Assembly (NCBI GenBank): GCA_921293015.1
Contig: OV121091.1
Location: forward strand, 10,817,755 to 10,881,754
From: Phorcus lineatus
Lineage: Eukaryota > Mollusca > Gastropoda > Trochida > Trochidae
Direction of reading: 5' to 3'
Length of the DNA: 64,000 nt
Positions within the stretch are counted from its first letter, which is position 1, and every line of letters begins with the position of its first letter. This document shows positions 1 to 14,414 of the stretch, piece by piece. The translations under genes and the position numbers were made by a program. The notes under the pieces were generated by a model. It made no database searches and was not told the origin of the DNA. It was given only the letters and a program-made list of their open reading frames with translations.

Positions 1-3000
1 TATCTTAGTTCAAACTTGAGCCCTAGCATCCGCTTGGGCAATGACATGAAATCCTTTTAAAATCTTAGTTCGTACTTATTAATCTTAATTCAACAGATAT
101 GAAGGATGATTTCAGACGAATCGGTTTGGCAATGTTATGAAATCCTTTTGATACACGGCAGTAGTGTATATCTCTCTTTCAGATATTCACTTATTGATGT
201 CCTGTCACGATACATCGCAATATATATCTTTATAAAGTACGTCTTTTGGTGATATAATGTATACGATTCAACACATACAGAAAAGTTCACAAAGTACTCG
301 AAAAGATTACTTCTTATTCAACTTTGTTGGAAATTATAACACGTGACGAAAACTTTTCCTGACACATTTGATCGATGTTCTGCCAGACACTTTCAATGAA
401 TTATTGATTCACATATCCGTTGGCTTTCGTCAGTGCTATATAAACACTAACACTCTTGGTGTTTTTCTGGAAAGGACTTTTGAGCCAATAGATTACTTTT
501 AAAGCACTATACCTTTTGACTTTTCGACTTAATGAAACCCAGTAAAAACTTTCTTCAATTAGGTATTTCCAGCACATATCTTTCAAAATCTTTAACATTC
601 TCTCGTACTTGACTATGATACAGCTGTTAAACACTGTTAACGTTTGTTTTAAGAAATAATATTTATATAACCATCCCAACACAACCCGGGGCTTTGACTT
701 TGCTATGATTTTTCTTTGGCATTGTCAACCCGTTTTCAAAGTTAATCAAATTATTGAATACCAACCAGAACATTCGAGTATCCTAAAAGTTTTTTTGCTG
801 AATCAAATGTGTGTATGAATCCTGCAATGGACTTGTCAAGAAAAAATACAAAAACTATGATCCCAAATGTAAGACTTTCAAACATGCACTGAACTGGAAC
901 AAACCCAGAGGCACGTTTTAACTTGCTGGCTTGGGCGGAAAATTCTCGTTGATTTGATACAGCTTCTTCGCTGTACGGGACTGGTTAAGGGGCATCTTCA
1001 TCACAATTTACGATCCCCCGTAATATTGCACATGCGGGAGCCGCAGGTGGTTAGGGGTTACTAGAGTTGTCTCGCTCATGAAGTTCCAGGTTGTTCATTT
1101 CATTTATTGATCGGGTTGTATCTATAGAACACACACGGACGGACGGGGACGGTAGAGTGGTAGTAATACTCTCATAAGTATAAATGGTTACAACAATGTT
1201 GTAGAACTATATCCCTTAAATACCATATTTAAGCATGATGCTAAGTGTAGTTGTATGTAATATGTTTAAAGCTTGGTTTGATATTAAATTTAGGGGTAAT
1301 TAATGCACTACAAACAAACCCAATATAAAAAACAGAATGGATCGATCTCCATTCTTACACGACTATGCAGAAAAATAATGACGAACTATTTTGCCATGCG
1401 AAACACCAATGTGATAAGGTCTAACCAGTACAGATCAAACTCATATTTACTTCATTGAGGATGATATCAACAGAAGACTGATTTTCAATATCGTCAGAGT
1501 TACGATTTTGACGTGAATACATGGGTTGACCAACAAGGACATCCCAATCAAGGGAACTTACTCTTAAATAAGTTGTTTACTACAAAAGAACTGTTTGAAA
1601 TTTGCTGAAAGCCAGACCAGAACTATTTAACTTGTGTCATTGTTGAGGACACTGTGCCAGGAAATATGGTCACTTGTCAATTAAAGGCGGGAGGGTCTTT
1701 TGCAAAATTGAAGAAAAAGGTCGCTTCTGTTCATTTGCAGAATTGCTATCACATTAAGAAACGAGGTCGGTTTGAAATTAGATTTAGGGATAAAACGATT
1801 GCATAAAACCTAGAATAAAACCTAGAATAGATTTATAAATTTCATCAACTATAGGTTTCAAGAATGGCGGTAAAATTTGATATTGGAATCCATTTTGTCT
1901 TCAAGTCACAGTAAACAGGTAAACAGTAAGTTCACCGAGTGCAGTTTGTATACGAATCCATTAATATTGACCATGGTTGTCCTTGATGAAAGGCGGCTAT
2001 ATCAGCATGTGTTTTCCTAATGAGTTCCCCACACGCAAGCAGTGAACAGGGTAAAATAGTAAGCTCTTGATTACCTCAAATGATTTTGCCCATCATTATA
2101 TGTCGGAAGTGCACCATCTTCATTTCATTTAACTCATCAATCGGTTTAACGTTATTTTCTTATAGAAGCTTGCAAGGATAGGCAAGGTAAGGTTTATAAA
2201 GTTTCAAACTCTTAAAGGCAATATCAGGTGTTCCAAAAAAATTTTTTTGCAATTTATTATTTGATAGGTTGGATTCATAGGTTGCTAAGATTATCGATTT
2301 TAGTTACGTGACGTGGTGTCACTTTCAATGATATAATTCTAAAGTCAAACATTCATTAAATCTTAAAAAAGGAAATCATACACTTTCAATGTTTCCGTGG
2401 GCATGTGTATAGGAGTAGGTATTCTTGTCAACATGATATGCGAGAGTACACGGCAAAATAGTCATTATATCATTGCTACCTTAAGTCATTGTATTCCGAT
2501 ACTGCATCGTCATTGTATTCCAATATAGCAAAAGGAAGTGATTAATCTAATTTTGCGTGTGTACATTGCCCACAATAAGGACAAGTTATATAAGTCTGTT
2601 ATATAAGAATATGTTTTACGAAATAAAAATCAAACACTAATTTATAAGATTCTTAGAGTATGAGATCTTTGAAGGGCTTTTATAATTTATATACACAAGG
2701 AAGACAATATTTTCCTTGATAAAACAATGATATCCTTTGTTGTAAAATCTTGTTTTATTTCTTAGCTTTCCTCATCGAACAGTCTGAATGCAGCCACACA
2801 TAGCACATGCTTTGACACCAGTTAAGTGCAGACAAAACCTAGTCGTCAGTGGGCCAATCGCATCATCGCGTTTAAAAGAAGGATGGCGGCGATCATGTGT
2901 AACGAATAATTAACGGGAGTTAATTGACCTCTGTTACTAATACTAAATACTTTTGCCATTCAGCTGACAGAATCAGGGTTTGAGCAAATTTCACCCTTAG

Positions 3001-3030
3001 CTAAAAGTTTCCGATGTTCCTTTGAATTAT
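1..3030. other. AT-rich stretch without a recognisable gene
   Basis: No open frame here resembles a known family and stops are dense in all frames. The only notable local feature is a CCAAT box at about 2854, followed by an AT-rich TTTAAAAG and GGATGGCGGC at 2881-2890, which is YY1-like. The ATG in that motif opens only an eight-codon frame, so I do not call a promoter. Confidence 0.6.
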
Positions 3031-3110
3031 TCAATTAGTATTCTCTTTTCTTGAAGTATTTTCAATTAGTATTCTCTTCTTGAAATATTTTCAATTAGTA
3101 TTCTCTTTTC
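3031..3110. repeat. Short tandem repeat, three units of about 30 bp
   Basis: The core TCAATTAGTATTCTCTT recurs at 3031, 3062 and 3091, separated by near-identical TTGAA(G/A)TATTT spacers. The unit is 29-31 bp and the copies differ by one or two bases or by one- or two-base indels, which points to slippage or recent local duplication. There is no coding signal. Confidence 0.85.
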
Positions 3111-6100
3111 ACGATTTAATCTTTCTGACTGAGATTTGACTTTGTTGAACTTGTTAGTCAAGTATTGTTTCTCACTATGGGGTCTTGAACTTGTTACCTA
3201 CAAGTAATTATCTTTCTTTTAAGCGGGAAACCAATCAAGATAGCATCAACTATGATTGCATCTCTACGCCGGTACTGAAGACCTATTGGGACTATTTTGA
3301 TTGCTAGTTGAAGTTTGACATTGCCAGATAAATGAACTAATTAAGAGACAGTTTAGATAAAAAATCTTTTCAAAAGAAGATGTGAATTTACAAATACTAG
3401 AGTTATAAAAGCTCATGAGCAAGATTTATGGACATAAAAAACAGCGTAAATTAAAATATTACAACTTGGTTTGACTTTAGCTTAGTTGATTAGCAGTAAT
3501 AATGTGGAAGTATTTATTTGGTTAACTTTCTTTTTAAAAATTTTAAGTTCTATTTTTTCTAAGCTTTAATGTGAATATTTTTTGGTTGGCTATATACTCT
3601 TTTTAATCACTCATCAAATCTAAAACGTTTTTGGTACAATATAAAAAGGTGAAATTCCACGTGTACATTTTTTTTCAGCGACTTTAAGTTGATGTGAAAT
3701 TACTATCGGTTTATGTCCCAGGTGCAGCTCTTAACCACCGGTACTCTTTCACCAAGTTGACAACGATTAAATGATTATGACGATACCTTTTGTTGAAACG
3801 TTAGTGATATTTGAAAATTAAATCGAGAGAAGCTAGAAAAACTAGACGTTTGTTGCAATGTTGACAATCATGTCCTTTTTTATGACAAATGATTTTGATG
3901 TTACAACTTTATTAAGTTTGACAAGTTGACTTATCTCGTACGAACTTGTTTTAAGCTTGTACACATTTTGGTCTTTTATTCCTAAGAAAATGTTCAAATA
4001 AGGGCTTGTGATAAATCCTCTGGATACAAATTCACTTGTATTTGCTGTGTGACCTGATTAATAGAGTTGTAACAAATTATTCGCCATTCCAACTAACAGC
4101 CTCATTATACTCATCAGGTGTTCTCTTAGGCTTTTTTAATGAGTTCTTTAAATATATTTGTTTCATAACCTTTTACCTCTTTGAAAAAGAAAACTCAAGA
4201 CACAATTAATACAGAAAATCATCGTGTCTCATTGTTCATTCACATTCACTTTCCCTGTGAATTGAAGGCCAACTTCTATGATTTCTAGATTGATATAGAT
4301 TCGTAATGATCTTCAATGCTTGACAATATTCTTAGCTATTGAAATAGAAAATGATAACAGAAAAAAGCTCTCAAGAACATTGCGGATCATGAAAATTTAT
4401 AGCTTAGTAACTAAAAATATGTTAATTTAAATCTTATCAAAATGACAATGACAAAAGAATGGCGAAATTGTGAAGGATAACCGTGGCTTTCCAATGATGA
4501 TAAATTGGAAACTGTTGACTATCATACGTCGTGTTATAACGTCACATTTCTAATGGCATGACTTGGTTCAAATAAATTACTACTTTATCGTTGCTTAAAT
4601 AAAAGTAAAGTCACAAAGTTCTGAGAAGATGATGGCAACCACATCTCTAATGCTTTTGTACCTAAATACACCAGCTTTATTATCTCGTATGTTTGAAGTT
4701 TCACGCAGATGATGAACCAGCCAACATTTATCTTTTCTAGTGCAACTTTATCGATTCAAGTACAAGTCAGGAAATCTAATATTGTGGCTAGAGATTCTGC
4801 AAATATTTAAATTGGCTACCAGGCATAAAACATGAATACATATGAAGAAAACGTCAATATGTAACAGTGTATATCTGCAAAAAACAGCAGAAACAAAACT
4901 TTCATAACAAACCAAGAGCTCAAATTTTATTAACACTTAAATGAAACCTTTTGTTGTTAAAACTGCCAAGATAACTATGAGATTTACATGGCTTGCTAAC
5001 TTTGGAAATGAAACATTTTCTGCTTAATTGCTTAATTTCATCTGTTACAAAAATTAATTGGTTAATTACATCAATATTGATAACTGCACAAGATCATAGA
5101 ACTAGGATTATAGACCAAACAATGATCCATTTCCCTGATACCACCCGGTAAAATTTACCGAAACACTTCAACGATACACATTAAGAGGATTGATTGCGCT
5201 TCACAAGGCAATTGTAGGGAAGAAAACTGAAAAGGACCACAATTGTATGACTCTAACGGAGGAGTAAAGACTTCGTTGCAATGAAAACGAAATTAAAATT
5301 GGTGTGATAGTTATCTGGCCCAGGAAACGCAATCTCTGATTGAAAGGCCAATTATTCTGTGTTAAGTGAAGTTTACTGTAGCTATCACCATTTGTGTCAT
5401 TGTAATCGAAAAAAATCAAATCATGTCGTAGACATTTGTGCAAGCAGCTGCAATCATGTGATTTCGGCCAATTACTCCTTATATTATGATGTCGTAGAAA
5501 ATAAGCTGTCACATTAGACTACAAGTACGTGTCGCATATTTCTAACTGATGACACCTGTCGTCATTGCAGGCAAATTCTGTTTTGAGGTAAGATGATTGT
5601 AATAGTACACTCACACAATAAATGGTTTTAAGTGAAATTATGCATAAATGCCTCCCACTATTTTTTTTATTTGAAACCCAATTATTCGACTTCAACAAAT
5701 TCAACAAAATTGTTATGTGCATTGAGTATTAGAATTAAATGGCATATAGAGTCAATTAATAATTACTATTGTCACGCAAGATTCTATACTTTATCATCAC
5801 CAGAAATGAAGCGCCACTCGCTTTTATTTTGGGTTGGTTTCAAGATCGACATTACTGCGACATTGTAAACATCTCAGTAAAGAACAAGATCTTTTAAAAG
5901 AGAAAAATATCTTTTAACAATTCTACACTATATAACAAAAGATATAACATGTTCGAATCTGAGCATGCACAATCTCATTGAAAAGAAATATACAATGCTC
6001 CACTACGTCACGGGTATAAATTACAACAGACTCCATTATGCGAGCCGTCAGGTTTGCCTGTGACGTTATTCAAATCAGCTAATCAGCTAGTTTGCCCCGT

Positions 6101-7031
6101 ATGCTAGGGTTGCAGGCGAACTTTGCTTCGCTTGTACGTCAATGCTCTTCATCAATCAGAAAACGAAAGTGTCTTACTGCTTTCAAAATGTCGAGCTACC
6201 TCCATATCCAAATGAATTATTGTACGTTCTTTTCAATTCTACCTTTTTGGATTTGCTAGACGTGTAGTTACCTTTTGTAAAGCAATCTATACACACTCTA
6301 CTAACGCATTTAATAACGCCACCAATTAAATACCTATTCTGAAAACAAATATGTTGAATAGATCTTTCAGCTCGCTCTGGATTCGAGATTCGTGAATAGC
6401 ACCGAAACAGACACAAATGATGATAAGAATTTTCTTGTTCAATTATATAAGCCGATGAGATCAAGAGGTCAAACTGGAGTCAAAGGGGAACCTGACTGCT
6501 TGAGTAAGGTGACCTTGTGAGATATATAATCTGCGTAACGTAGTGCATCAATATCAAACCTTATTCTAATGAGATAGGACCATGCCAACCCTAAGTTAAC
6601 ATTTCATCCCAGTAGTTATCCAAAATAGGTAAACTGCATTCTGGCACACTAACAGATGCGACAATTACTTTAAGTGTGATGGTACAACAATTCGACAATC
6701 ACCTGCTTTTGCCAGACACCATTAGATGAATGATAAAGAACGAACCGACAGAGGGAATATTAACAGAGCTTCCCCATCAAGATGCCATTACCACAATACA
6801 TACTGGGGCGCAATATACTTTGAAGGCATATAGTGATGTATACTGTGTTTATGCGTGAGGCTGCAATATAGTGAAGTGATCAATGACTTTTCAGAGACGG
6901 ATCTGTTTCGTACTTTTATTCTTCCAAAGATGTAGTGTTTCCTCTCAAAATTCAAATAATGATGACTTCGATGAAATCAGTAGAAACAATTTTTATTACG
7001 TAAAGTTTTACAAAACAAAATGCCTTGTTTA
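3111..7031. other. AT-rich stretch, no supported gene
   Basis: Several open frames of 60-103 codons occur on the minus strand (for example 5201-5512 and 6183-6464). None has a recognisable domain, and frames of this length are expected by chance in DNA of this composition. A 15-bp palindrome, CGGTAAAATTTACCG, sits near 5146-5160. Nothing else stands out. Confidence 0.5.
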
Positions 7032-7379
7032 TCAAAAACTATCCATGAAAAATTTAATGTCAACTGGTAATTTTGCGAGAATAAAAAACACTTTGAATTC
7101 CACCACGAAGCCTACATCTGCCATATAGCGAACAACCACAGTATGTGGGGACTGTTTGATAAATTCAGTCAGGAAGAGGTTTAACTGACATTGGATGTTT
7201 AAGACTTTGTCAGGATTACAGAAATCAAAATTTGCTTGTTTTAATATTATCTCCACGAGCATAAGAAAGTTGAAGATAAACATTGATCCTTGTGGGTTGA
7301 CATACTCTTGAAATTTCGTTTTTTTGATATATGAAATAAACTTTTCACGCCAGTTTTTATTCAAAGATTTTTGTTCCAA
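7032..7379 (-). other. Unassigned open frame, about 115 codons
   Basis: This minus-strand frame is open for 116 codons including the stop. Its first ATG is internal, about 31 codons in, so if real it is more likely an exon or remnant than a complete gene. The translation mixes hydrophobic stretches (around FIFNFLMLVEIIL) with charged residues and shows no motif I recognise. The strand opposite has an 81-codon overlapping frame. With stops at about 7 percent of codons, a few runs this long are expected by chance in the window, so confidence is low. Protein-level homology or transcript data would settle it. Confidence 0.15.
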
Positions 7380-7527
7380 TAATTATGTTTTAAGAAATTA
7401 TTATATTAATAATCAAATTTTCATTGCATTTGCTAAATTGTTTAATTACATCTATAATGTTATTATTTGTAGATTGTAATATCATACATGTAGTTAATTA
7501 AGTTTTATTACGTGATTATGCATTAGC

Positions 7528-7607
7528 TTTCCCACTAGCAGTGACACATCTAGGAACAATAATCAATTACTATAGCCTAGAAACTTGTCGATTTCCCTAG
7601 TGGGAAA
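7528..7607. repeat. Perfect 11-bp inverted repeat
   Basis: TTTCCCACTAG at 7528-7538 is exactly reverse-complemented by CTAGTGGGAAA at 7597-7607, with a spacer of about 58 bp. It could be the ends of a tiny foldback element or a cruciform-forming sequence. I see no convincing target-site duplication. Confidence 0.5.
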
Positions 7608-8939
7608 TGTCTCAGCAAGATACATTCCAAACCAGACATAAGTAGAAAGTCATTAAGAACGGGATGGCTTCGTGAAGCGTTTCATTTCCGTTGTAGTTGT
7701 TCTATTGAAGTGGTTTCTTATTGCTCTGTCACACCTTATCTGTCATTATCCTTTTATTCACTTTCAAAACCCTTTGTTTACTGACTTCGTGAAATGGCTT
7801 TAAGTCTAGTGTAATGTTGTAGGATGTTGTTTGTAAAATGAAACATTCCCAATAGACCAAGGTAGAGAAATTCAGATATATAAAGATATATAAAACATTT
7901 AATTAAGGGCTTCAACAAAGGCTTAAGATATTATTGTACATGTGATTTGTGACACAATGAGCATGATAAAAACCTTTCTTTAGACTATCAAATCATTCAC
8001 ATTACAATCACTGATCACAACGTGACCTACAAGTATATGTTTATTGGCTTTTATAAATGAAAATAAATGAGATTAATTCGCCGTTCAAAAGCATGACATG
8101 GCCCACATGTAAATGCAATGAAATGTTAAACTGCTAAATAGAATATTACTTTAGTGAAACTGACAATTCATTGGACAAGTATTGAAAAATACTTTCAGGA
8201 CGCCAAACAAACTAATAATTTGAAAACCATCATACCTCCCCAACATGTGTATCACATGCATGATAATCCAATGACGTGCAATAGTTAAATATCGGATGAA
8301 ATAACTCATGCTGGTCAATCAGCAGTTGAATCTCTTTCAGAAATACAAACCCTGCATCGTTTGTATACAAGGTGCCAATTACAATTGTATCTCTTTTTTT
8401 TCTATCGCAAAAAATATATTACAGAGAAAATTGGGTCTTGTTATTGGATATTTTGTGTGATTATGATGTCATAAAATTGTTGTAATTTTCATTCATGAAA
8501 GAAGAACAACCTTATATTATCAACCCCTTAGACAAATTCAGAGTTATGATGAAATGTCTAGTTTCTGCAATAAAGGTTTTAATTGTATGACATTAACAAA
8601 AACGAACAGATTACAGTTATTTTCATTATTTATTTATATATATCAATGCATTTAAGTTTGCTTGATAGAAATATTTAGGTGTGATTCTTATGCAAGATTT
8701 AAATAATAATATTAAACGTGAAATAAAACCTGCAACTAAACGCAACGAACCTGAATGAATGATTGTTTATGACTACAGAGTTAAAAAAAACATTTAAAAT
8801 ACGTTATTGATGAACATATTACCTTCTCTTGGTTATTCATATATTTAAATATTATATTAAGTTTACCTCGTTTAAAATCGTTAATTTGCTGTTAAAATTT
8901 ACAACTACAATTATGCCGTTTCTGAAGTGGTTCTAGAGA
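7608..8939. other. AT-rich stretch, nothing recognised
   Basis: Stops are frequent in all six frames. No repeats, RNA-gene promoters or transposon ends are visible. Confidence 0.6.
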
Positions 8940-9660
8940 AGGTTCACCCAAAATAACTTAAACCATTGACTTTACATGTATCTCACCCACAATGTGACAA
9001 ATGCTAGTATTGGTCTGAAGCCTCAGTTGCCTATCATAAGCAAGCTCGCTTAGTTGTTGATAAATTGATTTGTGGTTTAAAGATGGAATATTTCAAATGA
9101 GATGACTTTCTTAAATTTTTATTTTTGAATTGTAACATCTTGGATAGGCTGTCTGCATTTGAAATGACTAAATAAGCAGAATCAGTTTAATTTAGATAGA
9201 TTATGAATGTTTTCGTCCAGATACTTGTGTGCATTTTACTTTTCACTGTAAATCGGTTGCCTGCTACTTAGAGAATATAGTATCTGGTATAATAGTTTTT
9301 CAATTGCTGGCGTACTGTCGTACAGCGAGCAACTATGGCTGGAAGAAACTCAAGCCAATAATCATAGTTTAGGATGCAAACATGAATACTGTTGTTTTCA
9401 TCAGTAACACAGCCGCAAGACCCTAGGAAACACTCATTTACTTACAAGTTCTTTTGTTTCAATATGATGAATGATCTATAACTTCCTGTTTTGAAGAAAT
9501 AGCATTTGCATTATTTTGTAAACAGAAATAAGTTTGTACTATTTGACACCACTTAATATACTAAGATGGTTGTTTTTACTTTGTTATTGAAGACAAACAC
9601 ACAAATTCTTGACTTTGGCATTCTCACTTTACAAATTAGTTTTAACTTTTTCAACCGTAA
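8940..9660 (+). repeat. Copy A of an old local duplication (pair with 14415-15180)
   Basis: Collinear landmarks shared with the 14.4-kb region include TCTCACCCACAATGTGA (8981; TCTCACTCACAATGTGA at 14451), GAAGCCTCAG (near 9016 and 14484), ATGACTTTCTTAAA (near 9100 and 14567) and TTGGCATTCT (9615 and 15134). The offset grows slowly from 5470 to 5519 bp, as expected of a diverged tandem duplication with small indels. No frame is conserved between the copies, so the shared sequence looks non-coding. A shorter similar stretch (GAGGCCTCAGATGCATAT) near 16806 may be a third relic. Confidence 0.6.
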
Positions 9661-12600
9661 ATGTTTAGTTGGCAATCTTTACCTTACAACTGCTGATGGT
9701 TATTATCAAGCGTAAAATAATGCAATTTATGCTATTTTTAGGTTAATGTATTTTATGTTTCGAAAGAAAGGTACATATTAAAGCTAAATCCGCCATAGAG
9801 TTGGAGCTCGTATAACTGGCTTGAAGAGATTTTTTACTTTTCTGAATCCTCAGACATTAGGTCTGTAATAGAAGTTGATAAATAAGGCATGTTCTATGTT
9901 GTTAAAGGAAATCACAAACCTTAAATCCTACTAACAAGGACATTGCGTAAAGGATAAAAGAATCTTTCAGCCCTAGTTAATCTTTGAAGGAATGCACTTG
10001 TTGTTCGAATAAAAAGTCGCTTGTTTAAAACGTGTACATCGATTTGTATCGATCAAAAACTAACAGATTTTCCCCGGCAAGGCATCTATCAAAAACTAAC
10101 AAATTTTCCCCGGCAAGGTTCTAGTTTTATGTTCAGTTTATGGTGTAGTTTAAAAGTAATATTTCTATATGCACACAACCTTTATCCACTATAGAAATCA
10201 TTAATGATGGGTAAAATTACATTAGGCTTTTTCCATTCAGGGCAATCAAAACCACTTGATAACTGTGTTAGCTTTCAATGAGGCAAAACCTACGTGTATA
10301 AATTCCAAATTAGAATCATGGAGTCTTCTTATCATCAATAAAATGTCAAAATGCGCCTTAAGCTTCTTTCATATCATATCCAAGAAAGAAACAGATGTCA
10401 TAAATTAATCCTGATAAAATAATTCTCAAGCTTTTTATCTATTTATGTTATTAGTAAATCTATAAATTGAGTATGATAGAGATATCCTTAAAAATATGAT
10501 ACAATGGATACAATGACGTACATAGATTATATCCATGAAGTACATGAACGTAAAGCTATAAGAATCTGAAATTCGCAGACTTTTATGTTTGATCATCTTT
10601 TAATAAAGCATATGGCAGTCAGTGTGAATTGGCTTGAAAAATAGCTAACTGAAACTTAAACAGTAAATACTTCTACAGTAAATACCCCTGTTAAGGTGTA
10701 TGTTTACTTCACAAATGTTTGAAAGGATAATACAAGTGTATATATAGTTCGTCATCGTCTTGAAAAATGGTTAAAGTTATGTCAAACAATTCTATTTCAA
10801 TATTTTAACATTTAAGTTTTTAAGATTTTTCTTAAAAATGTTTCGATAACAAACAAAGATAGTACAAAAAACATGTTGTACCGATAACGTAAAGGAGGCA
10901 CATTTTTATGCAATTTTGCTGTTTATTTTTGCACTGAATGGATGAATGAATTTTGCTCATTTCCATCTGTTGTCGTTAAACTCCAGTGTGAAGACTGTAG
11001 TGTCGACATCTGCATTGGCCCAACATTTGACATTCATCCATTACACGAAGTCCATTTCTGACAAAAAGAGTCAGAAAAATGTGTGTCCAAGAGTTTCTAC
11101 CAAAGCCCAAAATTTATTCGTCTTGATTAATGAACTGTGTCACTTTCTTTTCACAGGCAAGGGCACTACACAACACATCAATGTTTTGAATAGAAATGTC
11201 TACCAAACTTTCAAGTATCGTTAACTCAACCAGCAAGGAATGTCATCGCCCTTCCAACTGTGTACGTCACCCTCAGTCGTGACAAAATAGAAATTCTTTG
11301 TTCTTAGTATTCTTTATACTTGGAAAAATCAACATTTTGATCTTTTTTCTTTTGAAAAATCAACAGATTTGGTAAATATCGTGTTTTGGTGTAAAATACA
11401 ATATAAAAGTCAAAGATCTTACTTGGTGGTTCAAAATGACTAAAGCTGTACATCGACATTGTCCTCGGATGTCACGGATTAAAGACTGACAGAGGGAGGT
11501 TTTCAAGCATGATAATAATCATTGATATGTCATTTTGTCTTCAAATTTTAATCGTTCAGTCGCTTTCTCAAATGCCAGATATAAACCCCAAAACACCGTG
11601 GTATTAACTCAATTGACTTTTACATCAACATGACAACAATGAGATCCTTTGCATGACGTTGATGCATTATACAGTTCTACTCCATAATTATCATAAACAT
11701 ATCGACAATATTTCATTATGATTATGATTCATGGAAATATAGAAATGGTAATAATTTAAAGATCCGACCCAAATAAAAGTCGTTTTTTCCCTATGAATAT
11801 GATTGGGATACATCAACGTTGTTATTTTTATCTCTATCATATTCTAATCCAAAACATTGGCCTATAAGAACACATATGACAAGGTAAAGTTTAAATAGCG
11901 ATCAATGGGTGAACGTCATAAGAAATATATAAAATTATTGTCTTGAATATCGACTGCCTAAATGTAAAACGTGATCTATAATCACTAAATGTTTAACTGT
12001 TATATAGAATAATCTCTTCAAATAATGATTTTCAAGAACAAGAGTTCCTCAGTCTTTCCAAGTATGATGCAGATTGTGGCAATTTTGCCAGTAACGCACT
12101 AAATATTTTTTAAAAATGATCTCATTTTATCGTCTGTCAACTTTGCTATTTTTAAAAGACACTTGTTTCTTGGAATCGTTTTTAGGATGATTTCTTTGCT
12201 TTCAGAAAGTATTCTTCCGAGACAGAATGAATTTAAAGATTACATCAATTTCTTTGTTAATTTAAATAAAAAATCAACACGCAAAATGAACATGAAATTT
12301 CGGACAAAGCAAAATCTAAATAACCTGCCATGTGGATTGCTGGTACTGAGTAGTTTGATATGAATTCTATAAAGTCGAAATATTTGTGATGTTTTAAATT
12401 ATGTCATTTACATCACGAAACGCTCTAAAATTACCAATTCCAATCGGAAGCAAAAGAACATCTCAGTTATGGGATCAAATATCACTTTAGATAATCATAT
12501 TGAGTTTTAATTTTCTGAATTACCTTTTTGTCGCTTGACCGAGGGCCATGTTAAATGATCCAAATATTTTCGTCTTGCATTTGTTACTGCATGATGTGAT

Positions 12601-14414
12601 GATCTCGTTTTGTTTTGTTATTAAATAATGAACGATATTGCCCTAAAAACATTAGAAACATAAGATAAAAATACATATGTATCTGTCGATTGATATAGTT
12701 TTTTAAAACATTTTACTCTTTGGAAAAAAATTCTAGGTAATGCAATAACATAATAAAAACTTATATTAATTATTTATCATAGTTTTATCTTTTCAGCTAC
12801 TTCAATGCATTATCGAATATTCGGTTAATCAAAGTGATCATGATGAAGAAACAAAATATCTTAAGAGAATTCCTGTCTACATCCTGCAAGGGAAGTGTTT
12901 TGCTTTGCTATTCGATCTTTATGAATCTACAACAAATCTTATAATGGAATCCAGTCTCTGCAGACATAGAAAAATAAGGTGATTTTACAGGTCGGACTTC
13001 AAGTGAAAACCTTTGCTTAAATATTCTGTTTATAACTACTAGATAGGTGTTTGACTTCAACAGTTAGATTGACATGTATTATTGGGATTTATCAGCAAGT
13101 TTATAAATGGTAAAAATATTCAGACCAACCGATGCTTTAGGGGAGAGATATACACAAGAGATCTTACAATCGATTCATATTGGAATTCATAAGTTCATAT
13201 GGATTTCATTTAATAGTATTCTTACACATTCACGTTTTTTTAAGATCAAACAGAAACGTTTCAACAAAAAACACAGCTAAACTCCATTTGCAGTTCCTGA
13301 AAGAAAAGTGTAACGTCAGTCACTAGAATTAACAGATTGTCCCGATACCTTAACTGGGATCTTTGTACACTTGTTTATCATTGTGTGATATAATTAATTT
13401 TACACTAATTTTATTACAGAATATTTGCAAGATTCTATTTGAAATTTCTACATGAAATTATTGAGCAACTTTTAAAGGAATTCAATGATTTAACAGTTTA
13501 TTGGACAAATGATATCCTCATGATGAAGTGATTACTTACCTTGTAGGAAATAACAAAGTCAGAGAAATAAAGTATATCATCCTCATTTTGGTATAAATCA
13601 TGTTTATAACTTAATTTAAAACATTCCTCAAGCAATAAAAGACACTATAAATCATGCTAGAAGAGAGCACGTTTTAGCCTTGTAAACGTCATATAACACA
13701 TGCCATGGATAAAACTTTAGTAAGATATTACATCAAAAATTTGAATATTGTTAATTGCCAGATTTAAATGGCATAAATTTATTGAACAGATTAATATCGC
13801 GTAATAATATCTCAGAGTAAACTGTAAATGAACTCTGTTCAATCATAAAGGATTTATTTCATGATTAGTTTGCCCCTTTATATACGTTGCAATAGGCTGT
13901 ATGGTTTGAGTTGTCATGTATAATTTTGATTTGTTGTCTGGATGTATTGCAGCTGTATAAGAACTAATACATAACTAATTTCTTTCAAACACTGTGAAGT
14001 TTGAATGGCACGAACGCAAACAATATCTGATTTTATACGCTCAGGTGTTTCCCACGCCTATAGCACCGCATCCAAACCCTACGTTATTTTCCCTTTTGTA
14101 TTGTAAACGGTTCTTTTGTTCTGTAATAAACTATTTGTAACTATCTTTCCTACTTTGTCCTGAGTACAAATTTCAAACTGAGACAAATATACTAAACGAT
14201 TCAACTCATTTTTATTTCCTTCTGACACTGTCATAATTTGGATTTAAACCATTTTATTTCCCAACCTACTTGAAAACACGTGCTTGTGATTGTGTGACGC
14301 ATGTGATGTTAAAGAAGTTGCTTTCCAACATGACATAAATGAAGTTCGTGCATTGCAGGCTGAAATGTGCAACGCCCATCGCTCTTTCCCATGCAGCTGG
14401 AGAGGGGGAAAGCA
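9661..14414. other. AT-rich stretch, no supported gene
   Basis: Open frames at 10946-11224 and 12163-12363 have no recognisable content and are chance-length. The only clear structure is the short direct repeat at 10052-10118. Confidence 0.5.
10052..10118. repeat. 36-bp direct repeat, two units
   Basis: ATCAAAAACTAAC followed by (A/G)ATTTTCCCCGGCAAGG occurs at 10052 and again at 10088, with one or two differences. The period of 36 bp suggests a recent tandem duplication. Confidence 0.85.

Noticed and set aside
1030..1110. tRNA-like stretch (GGTGGTTAGGGG ... AGTTCCAGGTTG)
   Set aside because: No good B box and no stem pairing; at most a very old SINE remnant.
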